From NCBI GenBank assembly GCA_963691655.1, contig OY829326.1:101431340-101495339 (forward strand): a DNA stretch of 64,000 nucleotides. Direction: 5' to 3'. Under the pieces are notes generated by a model, which was not told the origin of the DNA, did not search any database, and saw nothing but the letters and a program-made list of their open reading frames with translations. This stretch comes from Toxonevra muliebris. Lineage: Eukaryota; Arthropoda; Insecta; Diptera; Pallopteridae. Both the position numbers and the translations under genes were made by a program. Positions 1-11,684 of this stretch are shown here, in pieces. Positions within the stretch are counted from its first letter, which is position 1, and every line of letters begins with the position of its first letter.

Positions 1-839
1 TTGTCACCAGGCTTTGTTTGAACTAGTGATATGGATTCTTATACTCGCACGCGAAAAGCTGTGAGCTTTAAAGTTTAAATCGTCATCACTGGTTCGAACG
101 ACAAACCGAAATTGAGCAGTTGAAAGTACTTAAACTTTTAAGCCCATTTGCAATCAAATATTAAAAGCTTTCATATGAACAAAGTTTTTTGTTCGTTGTT
201 CTATTAAAAGCCAAAAAAATGTTAAGCTAAAAGTTGTGAAAAAAAACTTAAAGCTCTACTGAAATATACATATGAATAGAATAAAGTATGAAACTTCTAA
301 AAAAAAACAAATGAAATGAATATGAAGCATAAGGAAATATAAAAAAAGAAAAGTAGATATTTGCAAATTGTATTTTGATGTTAGTTAAGAATGAAATTGT
401 TAAATGTTAAAGCTGCGCATAGGCTAAACAAAAATATGAAAAACCTGAAACTGGAACTTTTGAAAATTTATTGAACTTTAATACAAAGAAACAAAGAAAA
501 GCTTGCATACATATCAAATGTGGTTACAAAAAAGTTAAAAAGAGATGATGTTAAAAAAAAATAAATATAAATGAAAAAGCAAAGAATTAAAGTAAATTAA
601 AAAGTTGATTTAAATAAAATTGAAAAAAATAGAAAACATGTTAAATTAAATGAAATTGAATTCAATAAATGTGTACTACATAAAGTATGACATAAAACAA
701 AATAATTTTGTATTCATCAACGAAGAAACTTGGTCAATTCAACCAATAATGAATTATTTACAAATCGAAATAAGTTTAAATATTGTATAAGTAATAATAA
801 ACAAAAACGAGGAAAAGACTCTGAAAATGTGAGGTGGTG
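1..839. other. AT-rich intergenic DNA, no gene seen
   Basis: This stretch is dominated by A-rich runs and short interrupted frames. I see no coding region, RNA gene or clear terminal repeat. Scattered AGCTTT words near positions 50-170 resemble the degenerate repeat that follows at 840-1990, so the repeat may begin here in a more decayed form. Confidence 0.5.
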
Positions 840-1990
840 AATGGAACATGTGGCCACGAGTAGATAAAAGAGCTTTTGAGCTTTACATATGCGATCGATT
901 ACAAAAATCTTTAAAGCTCACGCATAGTTTTCCTTGGCACAAATCTATATGGCTTCTAAAAATGTTAAAACATGAGATTATTGAACCAACAAGAGCCACA
1001 AGATTAGTTAGATGGGCGGAAATTCATACTCGCTGGTACCTAAAAGAGCTTTTTTGTGAGAAAATGCTTAAAGCTCAGGCATGGTTTTGTTGAATTTACA
1101 ATAGCCACACGCTGATAATTAAATTGGCTTTTCATATTCTTATATTCATTAAATTCAAATAAGCTTTAAGCTCAATTATAGTTTTGATTATCACATCTTA
1201 AAATTTTAAAACTCGAGATTATGTCGTTGACACAATGCACGCGTTGATAACTTAGACGAGTTAATTATAAATTCGAGTATCTAAATTAGCTTTTTTAAGA
1301 GAAAATGCTTGAAGCAGGGTTATAATTTTGTTCAAAATAGACCCAAATTCATGCCCTAATTTTGATAAATGCGCTTTTGAGCTTTCCATGTGCTTCAAAA
1401 TAGAAAAAGCTTAAAACTCAACCACAGTTTTGCTCGCTACAAATTCACATGGATTCTAAAAATGTTAAAAAATAAGGCTATAGTGGCAGCAAAGACCACT
1501 CACTGATCACTAGGACAGGCAAATCTCTACTTAAATGAGCTTTTTTGTAGGAGCAAAACTTTAAGCTCGGGTTCGACACTGACGAACGCCACACTTTGAT
1601 TACTCGGAAGGAACAAATTTATATTCACTTGTAGCTAAATGAGCTTTTGAAATTTCCTTATGTAATAATATGTAATAAGTTAGAAAGAGCTTTCAGCTCA
1701 AGCTTTTTTGTGAGAGAAAATGTTACAGCTCGGGTTTACTTCAGACGAATGCTACATGTTGACTACTTGGACAAACTTATTTTCACTTGTAGCTAAATAA
1801 GCTTTTGAAATTTCCTTACGCAATAAATTAAGAAGAGGTTAAAGCTCAAGCACAGTCACATATCTATATAGACGTCAAAAACATTGAATCGTAGGATCAT
1901 TGATCATTTGAACGGACAAATTCATACCCGCATGTAATTAAATGAGCTTCTGAGCTTTCCATATACATTCATCCCTATTCTTAATATTTT
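840..1990. repeat. degenerate tandem satellite with AGCTTT/AAGCTC words
   Basis: Two kinds of subunit recur. Type A carries AGCTTTTGAGCTTTCC followed about 40-60 bp later by AAAGCTCAAGCACAGTTTT (near 869, 1367, 1636, 1795, 1940). Type B carries AGCTTTTTTGTGAGAAAATG followed by AAAGCTCGGGTT (near 1041, 1285, 1532, 1705). A third shared segment, GGATTCTAAAAATGTTAAAA, occurs near 950 and 1450. Copies are strongly diverged and not in strict register, so this is an old satellite or the internal repeats of a lost element. The open frame at 848-1093 lies in the repeat and is not treated as a gene. Confidence 0.55.
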
Positions 1991-4448
1991 CTATAGGAAT
2001 ACGGGGGAAAGAAACAAACATATTTATTTTCGAGATATTAATGGAGTTTGAATGCTTGCTATGCAATGAAAACCTACCTGGATAAGAAAATTCATAATCT
2101 TGAGAACCTAAAGCCTAAAGAGAAGCTCGAACATATACACAATCCCCACACGAACACCACAAATCCCTCTTGATTTTAAAAACCTCAGAGTCTTTCACTC
2201 TACGATCAAAATATACCAACGTTTTTTGCATTGTATGGTTTCAATAGCGACGAAAAAAAAACAAACAAAAACGAAACGAAACGAAATTATTTAAACTTAA
2301 AAATAAAGAAACGAACACACAAAATATCCGAAAAAAAAAAAACTTATATGTGTTGTGTAAATGGATTTGTAAACTAAAATTTTTGAGAACTCTTTATGTA
2401 ATGTGCAACAAAATAAATGACGACCATTCAATTCAATACGCTGATGAAAATGTAATGAAACTTGTAATGTGTTCATTAAGACTTCCACAAAGTAGCAACA
2501 TTCTGTATTCATAAAGTTAAACGAAAAAAAAAAATGCGTTAATGAAAAATTTATTGAAACGAGTAAATTGTGTCTATGAAATATTTATAAAATATATTTG
2601 AAAAAGAAACAAAATAGATAAAGTATGAAAAGAATTTTGCATATGGCAGTGTTATTAATATTCGTTTGTTATTACTTAAAAAAAATGTGGAAAAGAAAAA
2701 ATTTTAAAAGAAATTTTATTATATATATTTGTGCGTGCTATCTATCAACAGGGCATGTGCCGAAATCAAGTCAATGATTGTTTTTTCAAAGTGTATATCG
2801 ACACATGCCGCTTATATAAAATTAATTGAAGAAAAATACTGTTTTTGAATATGTACTTGTATTGTTAGCATGAAATTTTAAGTGTATCTTCTGAGTATAA
2901 GGCAGAGAATAAAATGAAGATTAAGAAATTTATTATTGTATTTCACAAAAAAAAAAAAAATATATATATATATAAATTTAAAGAAGCCATGGAAAACAAT
3001 AATCAAAAAGTATGTGAAGTTTTAAAGGCAGCTATAAAATATTTACTATAAAATCTGCAAAAGAAGAAGAAGAAAGAAAAAGAAACCTGCAATTATCAAT
3101 GTCTCCCAAAATATTTATTTATTTTATTTTAAAGTTCATGTTCAATGTTTCATTGTAAGTTTTGTACTACAAATTAAGTTTTTAATTTCAATTTCATTTG
3201 AGCACAGTTTGCAATTTGCAGCAATTTCATTTATGATTTATTTTTATATTATTTATTTGTAAATATAATACTATAGTTTTTTGTTTAATTTATTTCTATT
3301 TGCTACTTAAATATGAAAATTTTCAATAACAAAAATAATCGTAGTACAGCCTCATTCTATGCATTGTGTAATCTTTGTATAGAACAAAGTTAATGATTGC
3401 TAAGTTTGGAAGTGAAAAGCTTTAACTTTACTTATTAGATTCTTATAGTAGTGAATCGATTTAGCTGTTGTAAAGCTTTGTTCGGTTATTGAATTTCGAT
3501 CGAAATTGAAATCTCGAAACATGACAAATTGAAGAGTGTTGATTTCAAGTTCGATTACAACTCAATGGTACAACAAAATTGATAAAAAGAAATTTAAGTT
3601 ATTGTAATGGAGGCGGAAATGAACTCACTGAATTTAGTTTAATGTTTCGATTTGCATTTCAAAACAATTTCGATTGAAAGTAAATAGATTTCACCAATTA
3701 CACAATGCAATGAATTTCCTGTGCTTGTTCAATATAAAATGAAAGCTCATTTTGTTATTTACATAAAATTCAGTCAAATAGTGAAACTCGCTTTGGAACA
3801 CGAATTAAAATCGGAAATGACATCAAAATTCTTTCAATTCCGATTTCAATTCTTTCTGGTTTCAAAGCGAATTTCAACTGTTTAATTTAAACTCATAAGT
3901 AAATATAAAAAAAATATTTTTTCACTTCTTTTTATTTTGTTTTTTTTTTTTGTTTTTTGTTTTAATATTACTTTATATTCATATGTAAGTGTAGTTAATG
4001 AAATTCTTTTGATATCAATCAATGCGCATTTTAGTTTTTCATTTTCTTTCTAAACAAACAAAACGAAATAATGTGAATTATTTCTTGATTTTTTTGTTTT
4101 GTGTCTTGTAATATTTTTAAGTTTTCACTTAATGCAAATTATTATTATTATTAGAAATTAATTGTAATTCTGCTCTAAAAACAAAACAATATTTAAACAA
4201 AAACAAACAAAAAAAACCTATCTTTAGCAAACAATTTTTATTATTTTTATTATTACTATTATTATTATGATAATTATTACCATTTAGGAGAAGAAACTAA
4301 TTTAAACAATAATGATATAATTAATAAAATTAAATAAATAAATAAATAAAATTGAAAAACTTAAATCGAAATTATGGATACTGGTTTTATTTCCATATTT
4401 TTCCAGTAAAAAGGGAGCAGGTAGCCAGAAAGCGAGTAAGAAAGTGTG
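1991..4448. other. AT-rich intergenic DNA, no gene seen
   Basis: Simple A/T runs, ATT triplet repeats (about 4138-4270) and short frames only. A segment at about 2000-2030 (CTATAGGAATACGGGGGAAA) recurs in diverged form at 37976-38000, so a small dispersed repeat may be present. The open frames at 2297-2512 and 4302-4550 are low-complexity and unsupported. Confidence 0.45.
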
Positions 4449-4878
4449 CAGGGCCGTAGCCAGGATTTTTTTCGGAAGGGGCGGGGGGAGGGTTTTCATT
4501 CGACGAAAATATTCATATAAAATTTTTATGAAACTGATGTTTAAATACAATAAATTAAATACGATGATGCATTTAATGGACCTTATCAGACAAGTTAAAA
4601 AAGTGGATAAATGTCTTAAAGCTTTAGGAAAACTTTTTGTTTCCGAATTTTCTTAATCTTAACCTAAAAAATGACCGAAAATGACAAAAAAATAATAATA
4701 CAAAAGAAAAGAATAATCAATTTAAATTTTTTCAAATAAATGTTATTCAATGTGGATTCCAATACATTTTTTATAGTCAAAGACATAATTTCGATAACTT
4801 ATTGACTTGACATAACTGATAATGAACCCAACCTCAAAAAAATTATCAAAAATGCCAAAAATAGTGGGAATTTGGACC
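4449..4878 (+). mobile_element. hAT-type non-autonomous element, first part (copy A)
   Basis: Begins CAGGGCCGTAGCCAGG, an end typical of hAT-like elements, and is homologous in inverted orientation to the right part of the element at 16309-17396. Matching landmarks include the G/C-rich run after the end, the AAAATATTCAT segment and the AACCCAACCTCAAAAAAAT segment. It is interrupted at 4879 by a MITE (4882-6635) and resumes at 6639. Its far end was not found; homology to the other copy fades near 6895, so this copy is truncated or a different deletion derivative. No transposase is present. Confidence 0.6.
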
Positions 4879-4881
4879 ATT

Positions 4882-6635
4882 CAGGCATGTTCCAGAATCT
4901 GAGTGAAAGTGAGTGAATTCGAAAGTGAATTTGAAATCGAGTGAAATTTTTTTTGGTGTTCTAGAAACCGAGTGAATTCATATTCACTATTTTGTTTGAA
5001 CTCGTTGTAATGTTTGCAACTCGCTGTAATTTTCAATAAGCTGATTGTTGGCGCAAGGTAAAAAACAAAACAAGTTGTGAAAATTTAAAAATATTAATGC
5101 TTTAATTGTATATGCGCTAAATATTGAAGCGAAAAACCAATATGCCAGCGTAAAAATTAAAAGGCGAACATTAACAGCGGCAGCATTGGCAGCCGTGGAA
5201 GTGCCGGCAGTGGAAGAGGCGGTGGTACTAGGGGCAGCAGAAGAAGCAGCAGCGACCACAGCACCTATCGAGGTGGACGGCATTTCCTCATTGGAGCTTG
5301 TGCTGTCTACATTTTCAAAAGTGGGAGGGGGACCAAACTGTGTAGTTCCGGTTACACCTTCAATTACCGTGTAAATTCCACATAATTGGGCAATTGACTC
5401 TTATGTGGAAGTAAAAACGAACTTATAGGCCGTCGCGGGTCGCTCTAGCGTTGAGGTTCTGCGCTATTTTCTTCCTAATATTTGTCATTTAATCCATCCA
5501 AATCTATTTACGTGTTTAATTAGAAAAATGCATATTGAAATATATGTATGAAATCACCCTTTTCCAATCAGATACAGGTCCGTTTTCAATTGTCGCCGCA
5601 GTGTTTCTACTTTTGGTTGGTTGATTAAGGAGACTGACCCACAGTAGACCCACTGTGTGTCAGAAATAGTGCTATAACGCCGTTTTGAAACCACTTTCTC
5701 ACCTAACTAAAATTAAAGCTGGACTCTTACTACTTCAGCTGGGCTCTTACCCACCTCGTGGAGTTTAGGTAATCTAGCAGATTCTTTGAACTGACTGCCG
5801 AGCAATCGGACAAGTTGTCGAGGAAATACTTTCTCAAGAAGATGTCTTGATTATTATTATTTGAAAGAGGAAGACTCGAAAGTCAAGCACTGCGACCTAT
5901 AAGATCTATTGTACCAAAGCCCCAAGAAAGAAAGAAAGAAAGAAAGAGAGAAAGAAAGATAGATAAGAAACATACCCAAGCCGAGAATCGAACTCAGGTC
6001 TCCAGAGATAAGAGCCTGGCACTCTGCCACTAGACCACAGTGGCGATGGTTGGACCTTCAGTTTAACGCCGATTTCGAACGGCTGTGTGGCAATTTTTTT
6101 TATCAGCTCGGTGGTTTTGCCATTACCAAGCAAGGTGTGTACTTGTACACATTCTTATAATTCTCATCCACTTCATATCGAGAAGTTTATGAGAATTAAC
6201 CACCAAACCAAGACGGGAATTGAACCCGCAACCTTCTGAATGAAAGTCTAGTGCACTATCCACTAGACAATCGAGGTCGTCAAGATGTCTTGATGCTTCT
6301 TCATAAACTTGAGAAATAAGGAATCCTGGAAGGAGTTCTTATTCTTTCGCCTTGAAATTTTTAGTTTCATTCATATTTTTTATACTTGATTAATTTTTTA
6401 TTAAATTTTCTTACATTTTTGCGCCGACTGGTCTATTTCACTTGTTGCTGCTAAAGTGAATTCAAATCACTTTGTTTTGGTGAATTCGGTTTCTAGAACA
6501 TGCGAATTCGTTCGAAATTTACTTTTAACAACGAGTAAGAAAATAAAAGTGAAAGAGAATTCTAGAACACCAAACAGTGAAATTGACGTGATTTCAATTC
6601 ACTTTCACTCAAAAGTGAATTCTGGAACATGCCTG
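4882..6635. mobile_element. MITE of the CAGGCATGTTCC family, copy 1, with a SINE inside
   Basis: Left end CAGGCATGTTCCAGAA and right end TTCTGGAACATGCCTG form inverted termini. They are followed inside by long subterminal repeats built from GTGAATTC/GAATTCAC and AAAGTGAA words. Both flanks are ATT (4879-4881 and 6636-6638). Removing one ATT and the element restores the uninterrupted hAT sequence seen in copy B (CCATTATCAATG at about 16975), which confirms insertion and a 3-bp target duplication. The interior is the reverse complement of the copy at 12483-13688. A minus-strand Ala/Ser/Thr-rich frame at 4987-5283 is shared with that copy. A SINE (5851-6281) interrupts the interior. Superfamily is unclear because ATT is not the TWA of PIF/Harbinger. 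Confidence 0.75.
5851..6281 (-). mobile_element. dimeric tRNA-derived SINE (two tRNA-like heads)
   Basis: Read on the minus strand it starts GACGACCTCGATTGTCTAG and contains a tRNA-like head with A box TTGTCTAGTGG and B box GGTTCAATTCC. The body ends in CCACACAGCCGTTCG-type sequence. A second, different tRNA-like unit follows (plus-strand 5974-6045), with A box TGGTCTAGTGG, an anticodon-stem pair CCAG/CTGG and B box AGTTCGATTCT. A (CTTT)n tract, a GGGGCTTTGGTACAATAG tail segment and a terminal AAT repeat complete it. The 12-bp sequence AAGATGTCTTGA occurs on both sides (5839-5850, 6282-6293) as the target duplication. No protein is encoded; such elements depend on a LINE for mobility. Confidence 0.8.
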
Positions 6636-6638
6636 ATT

Positions 6639-6895
6639 ATCAATGATGAGGAGCCCGGATGAGATTGGCATATATTCCCTAAATTCGTGCAGTCACAGCA
6701 TTGAAATCTCCGAGTAGGGTGCTCTGAGCAATAATGAGTTAAAGGATTAATTATATTTTAAGATTAAGAACTTTGAAGTATATTCAATAACACTGTCCTG
6801 CATTGGTTTGGTGAATTGTTCCTATTGTTTGCGAATGAATTTTTCATGTTGAACACGAATCTGTGGTCAAAAACTTCCCATTGCGTCACATTTTA
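6639..6895 (+). mobile_element. hAT-type non-autonomous element, second part (copy A)
   Basis: Continues the element begun at 4449 after the MITE insertion. Segments matching the reverse complement of 16690-16985 include GAGCCCGGATGAGATTGG, CCCTAAATTCGTG, CAGCATTGAAATCTC, GTGCTCTGAGCAATAATGAG and AACACGAATCTGTGGTCAAA. Homology stops near 6895. There is no coding capacity. Confidence 0.6.
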
Positions 6896-7802
6896 GAAAA
6901 ATGGGATTGAAACCCCTGAAAATACCGTTTTTGGCCATGTAGCACAACTTCGTACGATTTCAATTCAAATTAATTTTTTAAATTTTTTTTATAAAAAATA
7001 AAAATCTGAAAGTAAATTTTTTCTACCTATGTATTTGCAAACTTATACAGAAAAATATAAATAGTAGATACTCCAAATAAAAAGCTGACCAGTAACACTA
7101 AATAACTGTTCACTGTCGAAGGAGCTGACAAATATTATTTATTTCAAGAATCATTTAAAAATTTGTTTACGTCAAAATATACAGTTACATCGACTATATA
7201 TCTGTAGAACGACGTCGTTCAACGATACCTGCGTCAAAAAAAAGTAGTTGGCAGATGGCTGCCATGATTCTGCTTATCTAAAATCAAAGATTGAATCAGC
7301 GTATCCATCGATAGACCTGTAGCCGGAACCAGAATTAACCCTCTAGTTCCCCAATTTTTGATTGATTTAAAAAAAATTGGCCGTGATAAATTTTAATGTA
7401 AAAAGCATAAATCTTATCTCAAAACCTAAAAAATTTCAATGGGCGTGGTTTTATGAAGCCGGAAAAGTTGAATGCCTAAAAGTGTTTGTTGTTAAATAAA
7501 CTTTTTATCAATTTTTTTTAATAAGTAAATATTTTGTATAAAAAATTTATATTCCTAGGTACTCACAACTAGTTTTTTTATCTGGCTAGTATGACGAGAA
7601 GTATTTTATTTATTTTTTTTATTTTTATCTTAAATTCAAACAAAATAATTAATTTTATTGTTTTTGATAAATTATGACTTTGACTGTCGGTAACATCATA
7701 ATAACATAAAACTAGTTTCAAAGTTCAAATATGCATGACTGCAGTATCAGGGCTGTAAATTTCAAAGAATCCCTTTACACATATATTGTAGAGCGATTTT
7801 AG
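6896..7802. other. intergenic DNA, nothing recognised
   Basis: AT-rich sequence without a supported reading frame, terminal repeats or RNA gene. The last eight bases (7795-7802, GATTTTAG) are the left target duplication of the next element. Confidence 0.4.
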
Positions 7803-8904
7803 TAGTGTCCGACCTAAACCGACTTTTTCGGCTGAAACCGAAACCTAATTTCGGCCATTTTTCTAATATTCGGCCAAAACCGAAACCGAAACTTTTTAAT
7901 ATATATGTATATATCTGTGATTACTAGGCATAAGAGCATAAGTGTGGTTTTTGTATTTTACAGGAGAGCACTTCAAAGGTTCAAGTGCTAAGAGTAATCA
8001 GGTTGAGTTGTGCTATTTTTCCGCCCTAATATCTCGTAAACCACTGAACCGATAGTCATAAAATTCTGACACAATATGAAAACGGATATGAAGATTCAAA
8101 TTATGATAATAACTCGAATTCGACAAAACTCGAGTTATGTTGTTATTGCTTGTGACCACAGATATGTTAAAAACAAAATTCAAATCATTTTAATTTTTTT
8201 TTTTTTAATTAAAACTCAAAAAAAAAAAAAAATCCATGTACATTCGGGCGTACTAATTTTTTTTTTTTTTTTTTGAAAAGTGCGTGACAGAAAAATTCTA
8301 TATTCGATTCTGATCAACTTTGCCGATAAAAGTATAGCAAAAAAATGGATCTTATCCCCCCGTAAAATTTGAATAAATTTCAGTACTATGTACTGTAGTT
8401 GTTTGAATTAAAATCGATAGTTACTTTTAATATTACTTTAACTTCTACGAATTTTACGAGGGGTAAGCTCCATTTTTTTGTCATAGAATATGGAACTCTT
8501 CTGTCGGTACTCCGAAAAAAATTCATCCATACAAATTGGTACGCCCTAATATACATAATTATAAGTATATAATATACATAAGTATATATAAAATAACAAA
8601 AATATTATTTTAACAATAAAGAAAATACATAATAAAGGCACTAAAAAAAATACATTTTGTGGTATAGGTACAAATGAAATTCACATTTTTATTTTAATAT
8701 TCAAAATTGAATAACTTTATGTTATATGCTAAAAATAAAAACAGTTCTTTGCGTACTAAAATGCAATTTACAGTAAAATTTATAAAGTTTCGGTTTCGGC
8801 CAAATATTCGGCCATATTTTTTGCCGAAACCGAAACCGAAACTTACCCGAAACCGTATTTTTGGCCGAAACCGTAACCGAAACCGAATATTCGGTCGGAC
8901 ACTA
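7803..8904. mobile_element. hAT-type non-autonomous element with CCGAAACC-rich ends
   Basis: Ends TAGTGTCCGACC and GGTCGGACACTA are inverted repeats. They are followed by arms made of repeated TTCGG/CCGAA words (7830-7895 and 8785-8895). A perfect 8-bp duplication GATTTTAG flanks it (7795-7802 and 8905-8912), the length typical of hAT insertions. The interior holds no transposase, only poly-A/poly-T tracts and a smaller palindromic element at 8246-8546. The apparent frames at 8694-8937 on both strands are just the CCGAAA repeats read as R/F/P-rich peptides. Confidence 0.85.
8246..8546. mobile_element. nested palindromic MITE in the hAT element
   Basis: Starts GGGCGTACTAATTTTT and ends with the complement AAATTGGTACGCCC. 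Further inverted matches lie inside, including ATGGATCTTATCC against GGGGTAAGCTCCAT and CCCCGTAAAATTTG against AATTTTACGAGGGG. This makes the whole 301 bp an imperfect long hairpin. No target duplication could be fixed with confidence. Confidence 0.5.
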
Positions 8905-8945
8905 GATTTTAGCCAAAACAATTTTAAATTTTTTTGACCTCCTTG

Positions 8946-9178
8946 GACGACCTCGATAGCCTAGTGGATAGTGCACTAGACTTTCACCTGGGAGGTTCGG
9001 GTCCGACTCCCGTCTTCGTCTGGTGGTTAATTTTCATTACTTTCTTATATTCACTATCAATATGAAGTGTATGAGAATTATAAGATAGTGTACAAGTACA
9101 CACATTGGTTGGTAATGGCAAAACCACCAAGCCGATAAAAAATTGCCTCTCGACAGCCACTCCAACCTAACCTAACCT
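8946..9178 (+). mobile_element. tRNA-derived SINE, shortened copy
   Basis: Starts GACGACCTCGATAGCCTAG. The A box TAGCCTAGTGG is present; the B box is decayed (GGTCCGACTCC). The 3' end is AGCCACTCCAACCTAACCTA. It is flanked by a 10-bp duplication GACCTCCTTG (8936-8945 and 9179-9188). Compared with the copy at 52077 it lacks the CCGTTCGGAATCGGCG block, so it is an internal-deletion variant. No protein. Confidence 0.8.
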
Positions 9179-9188
9179 GACCTCCTTG

Positions 9189-9647
9189 AAAGTAAAAAAA
9201 AGAAGGTTAAACGCCAGTAATGGAAAATGTCGGCTTTTCTAACAATTCACGCTTCTTTTCAATACGCTTCAAGTATTCCTTAAAAAGTAAAAAAGTTTGG
9301 CTGGCTTCTGCAGCCTCTAATTGTATTAGCTCCAGCAGGTTGTTCATTAAAAAAAACAATGGATGTGTGCAAGGCACGCAAGATATTTGATGTGTAAACA
9401 GTTAAGCCAACTGAATGTCATATACATAAGCTCACATATGTATATATATGTACATATAGGGATTTTATGTATAATGCAAATGCTAAGTAAATAATTCAAA
9501 TTAAAACAATTCTTTTATAAACTTAAAAATTTATTAGATATCATTATCTTTTATATATAATTGCCCAATTCACTATAAATTGCAAATGCATTTTGTTTAT
9601 ACATTTATTGAAACCTTACTTATCATTTTGTAGGTATTGTTTTTATA
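9189..9647. other. intergenic DNA, nothing recognised
   Basis: AT-rich unique-looking sequence with ATATGTACATAT-type words near 9430-9465. No supported gene. Confidence 0.4.
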
Positions 9648-10405
9648 TCCCAATATACATTATTGTTTGATATCAACTTGAGTTAGATTTGAGGTCAAAT
9701 ACCTTTCTCAAATCTCCAACGTTAATTCTCAAATGCACCTCAATGGTCCTATTATAGTCTTCGTAACTTAAAAGGCATATTTTTTATATGGTGATTTTCT
9801 TAGTTATCAAATTGAAAAATCTATGATTCCCAACTTGATATCAAAGGAATTTCTCCAACCTGTCAAACCTCACTTTTCACTGTTTTGCTCTTACGCATCC
9901 CCCAAATTGAATTATAATTATGTACAAAATATACATTATGTAAGGCATATATTTCCCTTTAATTCATTTTCACCTCACTTTTATTTCGAATTTTTTTCAC
10001 TTTCACTCAGTTTTTTATATTTATTTTTCAAAATTGAATTGAATTTACAGAAAATGTTTTCCACAAATTAAATTTCTGTGAGAATCTGTGAGAAATCAAC
10101 AGTATGTATGGCAATACTTATAAAATATTGTAAATAATATCTCAAATTTAACTCAAATCGTATTCAAGTTGATATCAAGTTGATATCAAGTTGGTTTCAA
10201 GTGGAGAAAAGTGTTTGATATCTAATTGAGAATTATAATATTTCTCAAACAATGAAAAAAATGTTGATTCTCAACTTGATGTCAAGTAGAAAGTCAACAA
10301 GGAGCAAAAATGTTTGAACTTAAATTGAGAAATACATTGGAAATCAATTTGAGAACTAAGCTTTTCTCCAACATTGAAGAAATAAATTTTCAATGCATAT
10401 TGGGA
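9648..10405. mobile_element. putative MITE with TCCCAATAT ends
   Basis: The left end TCCCAATATACATT and the right end (reverse complement TCCCAATATGCATT) differ by one base over 14. Inside, TTGATATCAAGTTG and its complement CAACTTGATATCAA recur (9677, 9833, 10160-10200, 10275), a repeated self-complementary word. There is no clear target duplication and no transposase. The frame 9823-10071 is F/S-rich low complexity. Confidence 0.5.
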
Positions 10406-11027
10406 TTTAAAAAAATATTTAATTTTAATCCAATCTAACTAACCGAATGCAAAACCTATCAAACGCCTGTGTTTGCTACGGCGACTTCTCTGCTTGTATG
10501 GCATAGTCGATCTCTATATGTTTAACACCAACAAATAATTCTGCCATGAATAAATGTACACACACATTTTGTTTTCGTATGTACATATATGTGTGAGTAA
10601 ATTGATCGAAACATAAACAAACAAACTCTGCTCGTATTTTAATTTCTCCCTCTCTTCTTCTCTTCTCTTTGTTGTTTAGAGTAGCACAGTCATGCCGCGC
10701 AGTAGTGTGAGCGAGAAGGGAACTGGACGTTACAGTTATCTTACATCTTACGATACAGTTATTGTTACATTTTACACATTTGAAATTTTGCCCATACCGT
10801 GAGTTGAAATGTTTACACATCAAAATCACTGATAACTGTTTGTACGGTTGTAAATCTGTGGGTTACTTCAAAAGTAAAAATGAAACATGCAAACGTAGAA
10901 AATATAACACGGAAATTGTAATGTAAATACTTTATATAACCACCTCACATTTATTTATTTGTATCAATTTTTACTGCCAATCTATAGTAAAAATTATTAT
11001 AAAATAAAATGCTTATAATCTTCAGCT
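10406..11027. other. intergenic DNA, one unsupported 117-codon frame
   Basis: A minus-strand frame at 10476-10829 is the longest here. Its product begins MILMCKHFNSRYGQNFKCVK and matches no family I recognise, and I see no splice or promoter context. It is left as unannotated sequence. Confidence 0.3.
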
Positions 11028-11122
11028 TCGGCAAATACTTCGGCCACTTTTTGCCGAACCCGAAGGTGCAATTTTAGGCCGAATAGCCGAAGAACCGAAG
11101 CCGAATAATTGGTCGGACACTA
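11028..11122. mobile_element. fragment of the CCGAA-type hAT family end
   Basis: TTCGGC/GCCGAA words and the terminus GGTCGGACACTA match the right end of the element at 7803-8904. No matching left end is found upstream, so this is a truncated relative. Confidence 0.55.
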
Positions 11123-11178
11123 CCGAAAACTGCTCCTCCTATACTTCTGCCAGAATTACTTATAGCAGATGCGGTTTC

Positions 11179-11382
11179 CTAGTGTGTATTAAAATTATTG
11201 AAAGCATATTCGAAATGACTGATTTCCTCATACTCCACTTGCGTTTCCGAAAGCGCAAATACATCGCAGTGCCCTATGTACTCATAAAGTTCTCGATTTA
11301 GATGCTTGTTTTTTAAACCATGAACCATATGAGTATCAATACTACATTTTTGTCCAGAAACATTCCCAACACAAATATGCAA
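11179..11382 (-). pseudogene. LINE endonuclease N-terminal fragment (putative)
   Basis: The minus-strand translation contains VHGLKNKHLNRELYEYIG, then CDVFALSETQVEYEEIS. This resembles the start of an apurinic-type endonuclease domain in non-LTR retrotransposons, where the pattern NxxGLxNK...YIxxFDVxxLxET is usual. Only about 60 residues remain and no reverse transcriptase follows nearby. Family assignment is from remembered motif shape, so it is tentative. Confidence 0.45.
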
Positions 11383-11684
11383 CCGTGCTTCTATGTTTTA
11401 TGTCAAAATACGTGTACCAAAAGAAGGCTGTCATCTGACTGTCTCACCTTCTTATTTCTCCATGGATAGCACTAAGTCATCTCTGAGAATTATCTGTTTC
11501 AAAATTGAAAACCTTGGGGGGAAAATACGAATTTTATAAGATTCAATATTGTAAAGCGCGGTTCACGCCAAATTGGCACGCTTTGTTGTGGTCACCACGT
11601 CGCTGGGATTTGTTTACAATACCGTTACCGTTAGTTGATAAATTTTTCAAATTAATTGATCGCAAGTTGGTGATTGTGTGCACA

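Noticed and set aside
2441..2460. CTGATGA followed by GAAA, like another hammerhead core
   Set aside because: The nine bases between the two core parts cannot form stem II with a G-C first pair, and no stem I partner with a U-H cut site is near.
8694..8937. Arg/Phe-rich frames on both strands
   Set aside because: They are the CCGAAA repeats of a hAT-type arm and part of its flank, not coding.
10476..10829. 117-codon frame on the minus strand
   Set aside because: No recognised similarity, mixed composition, no gene context; long frames occur by chance in 64 kb.
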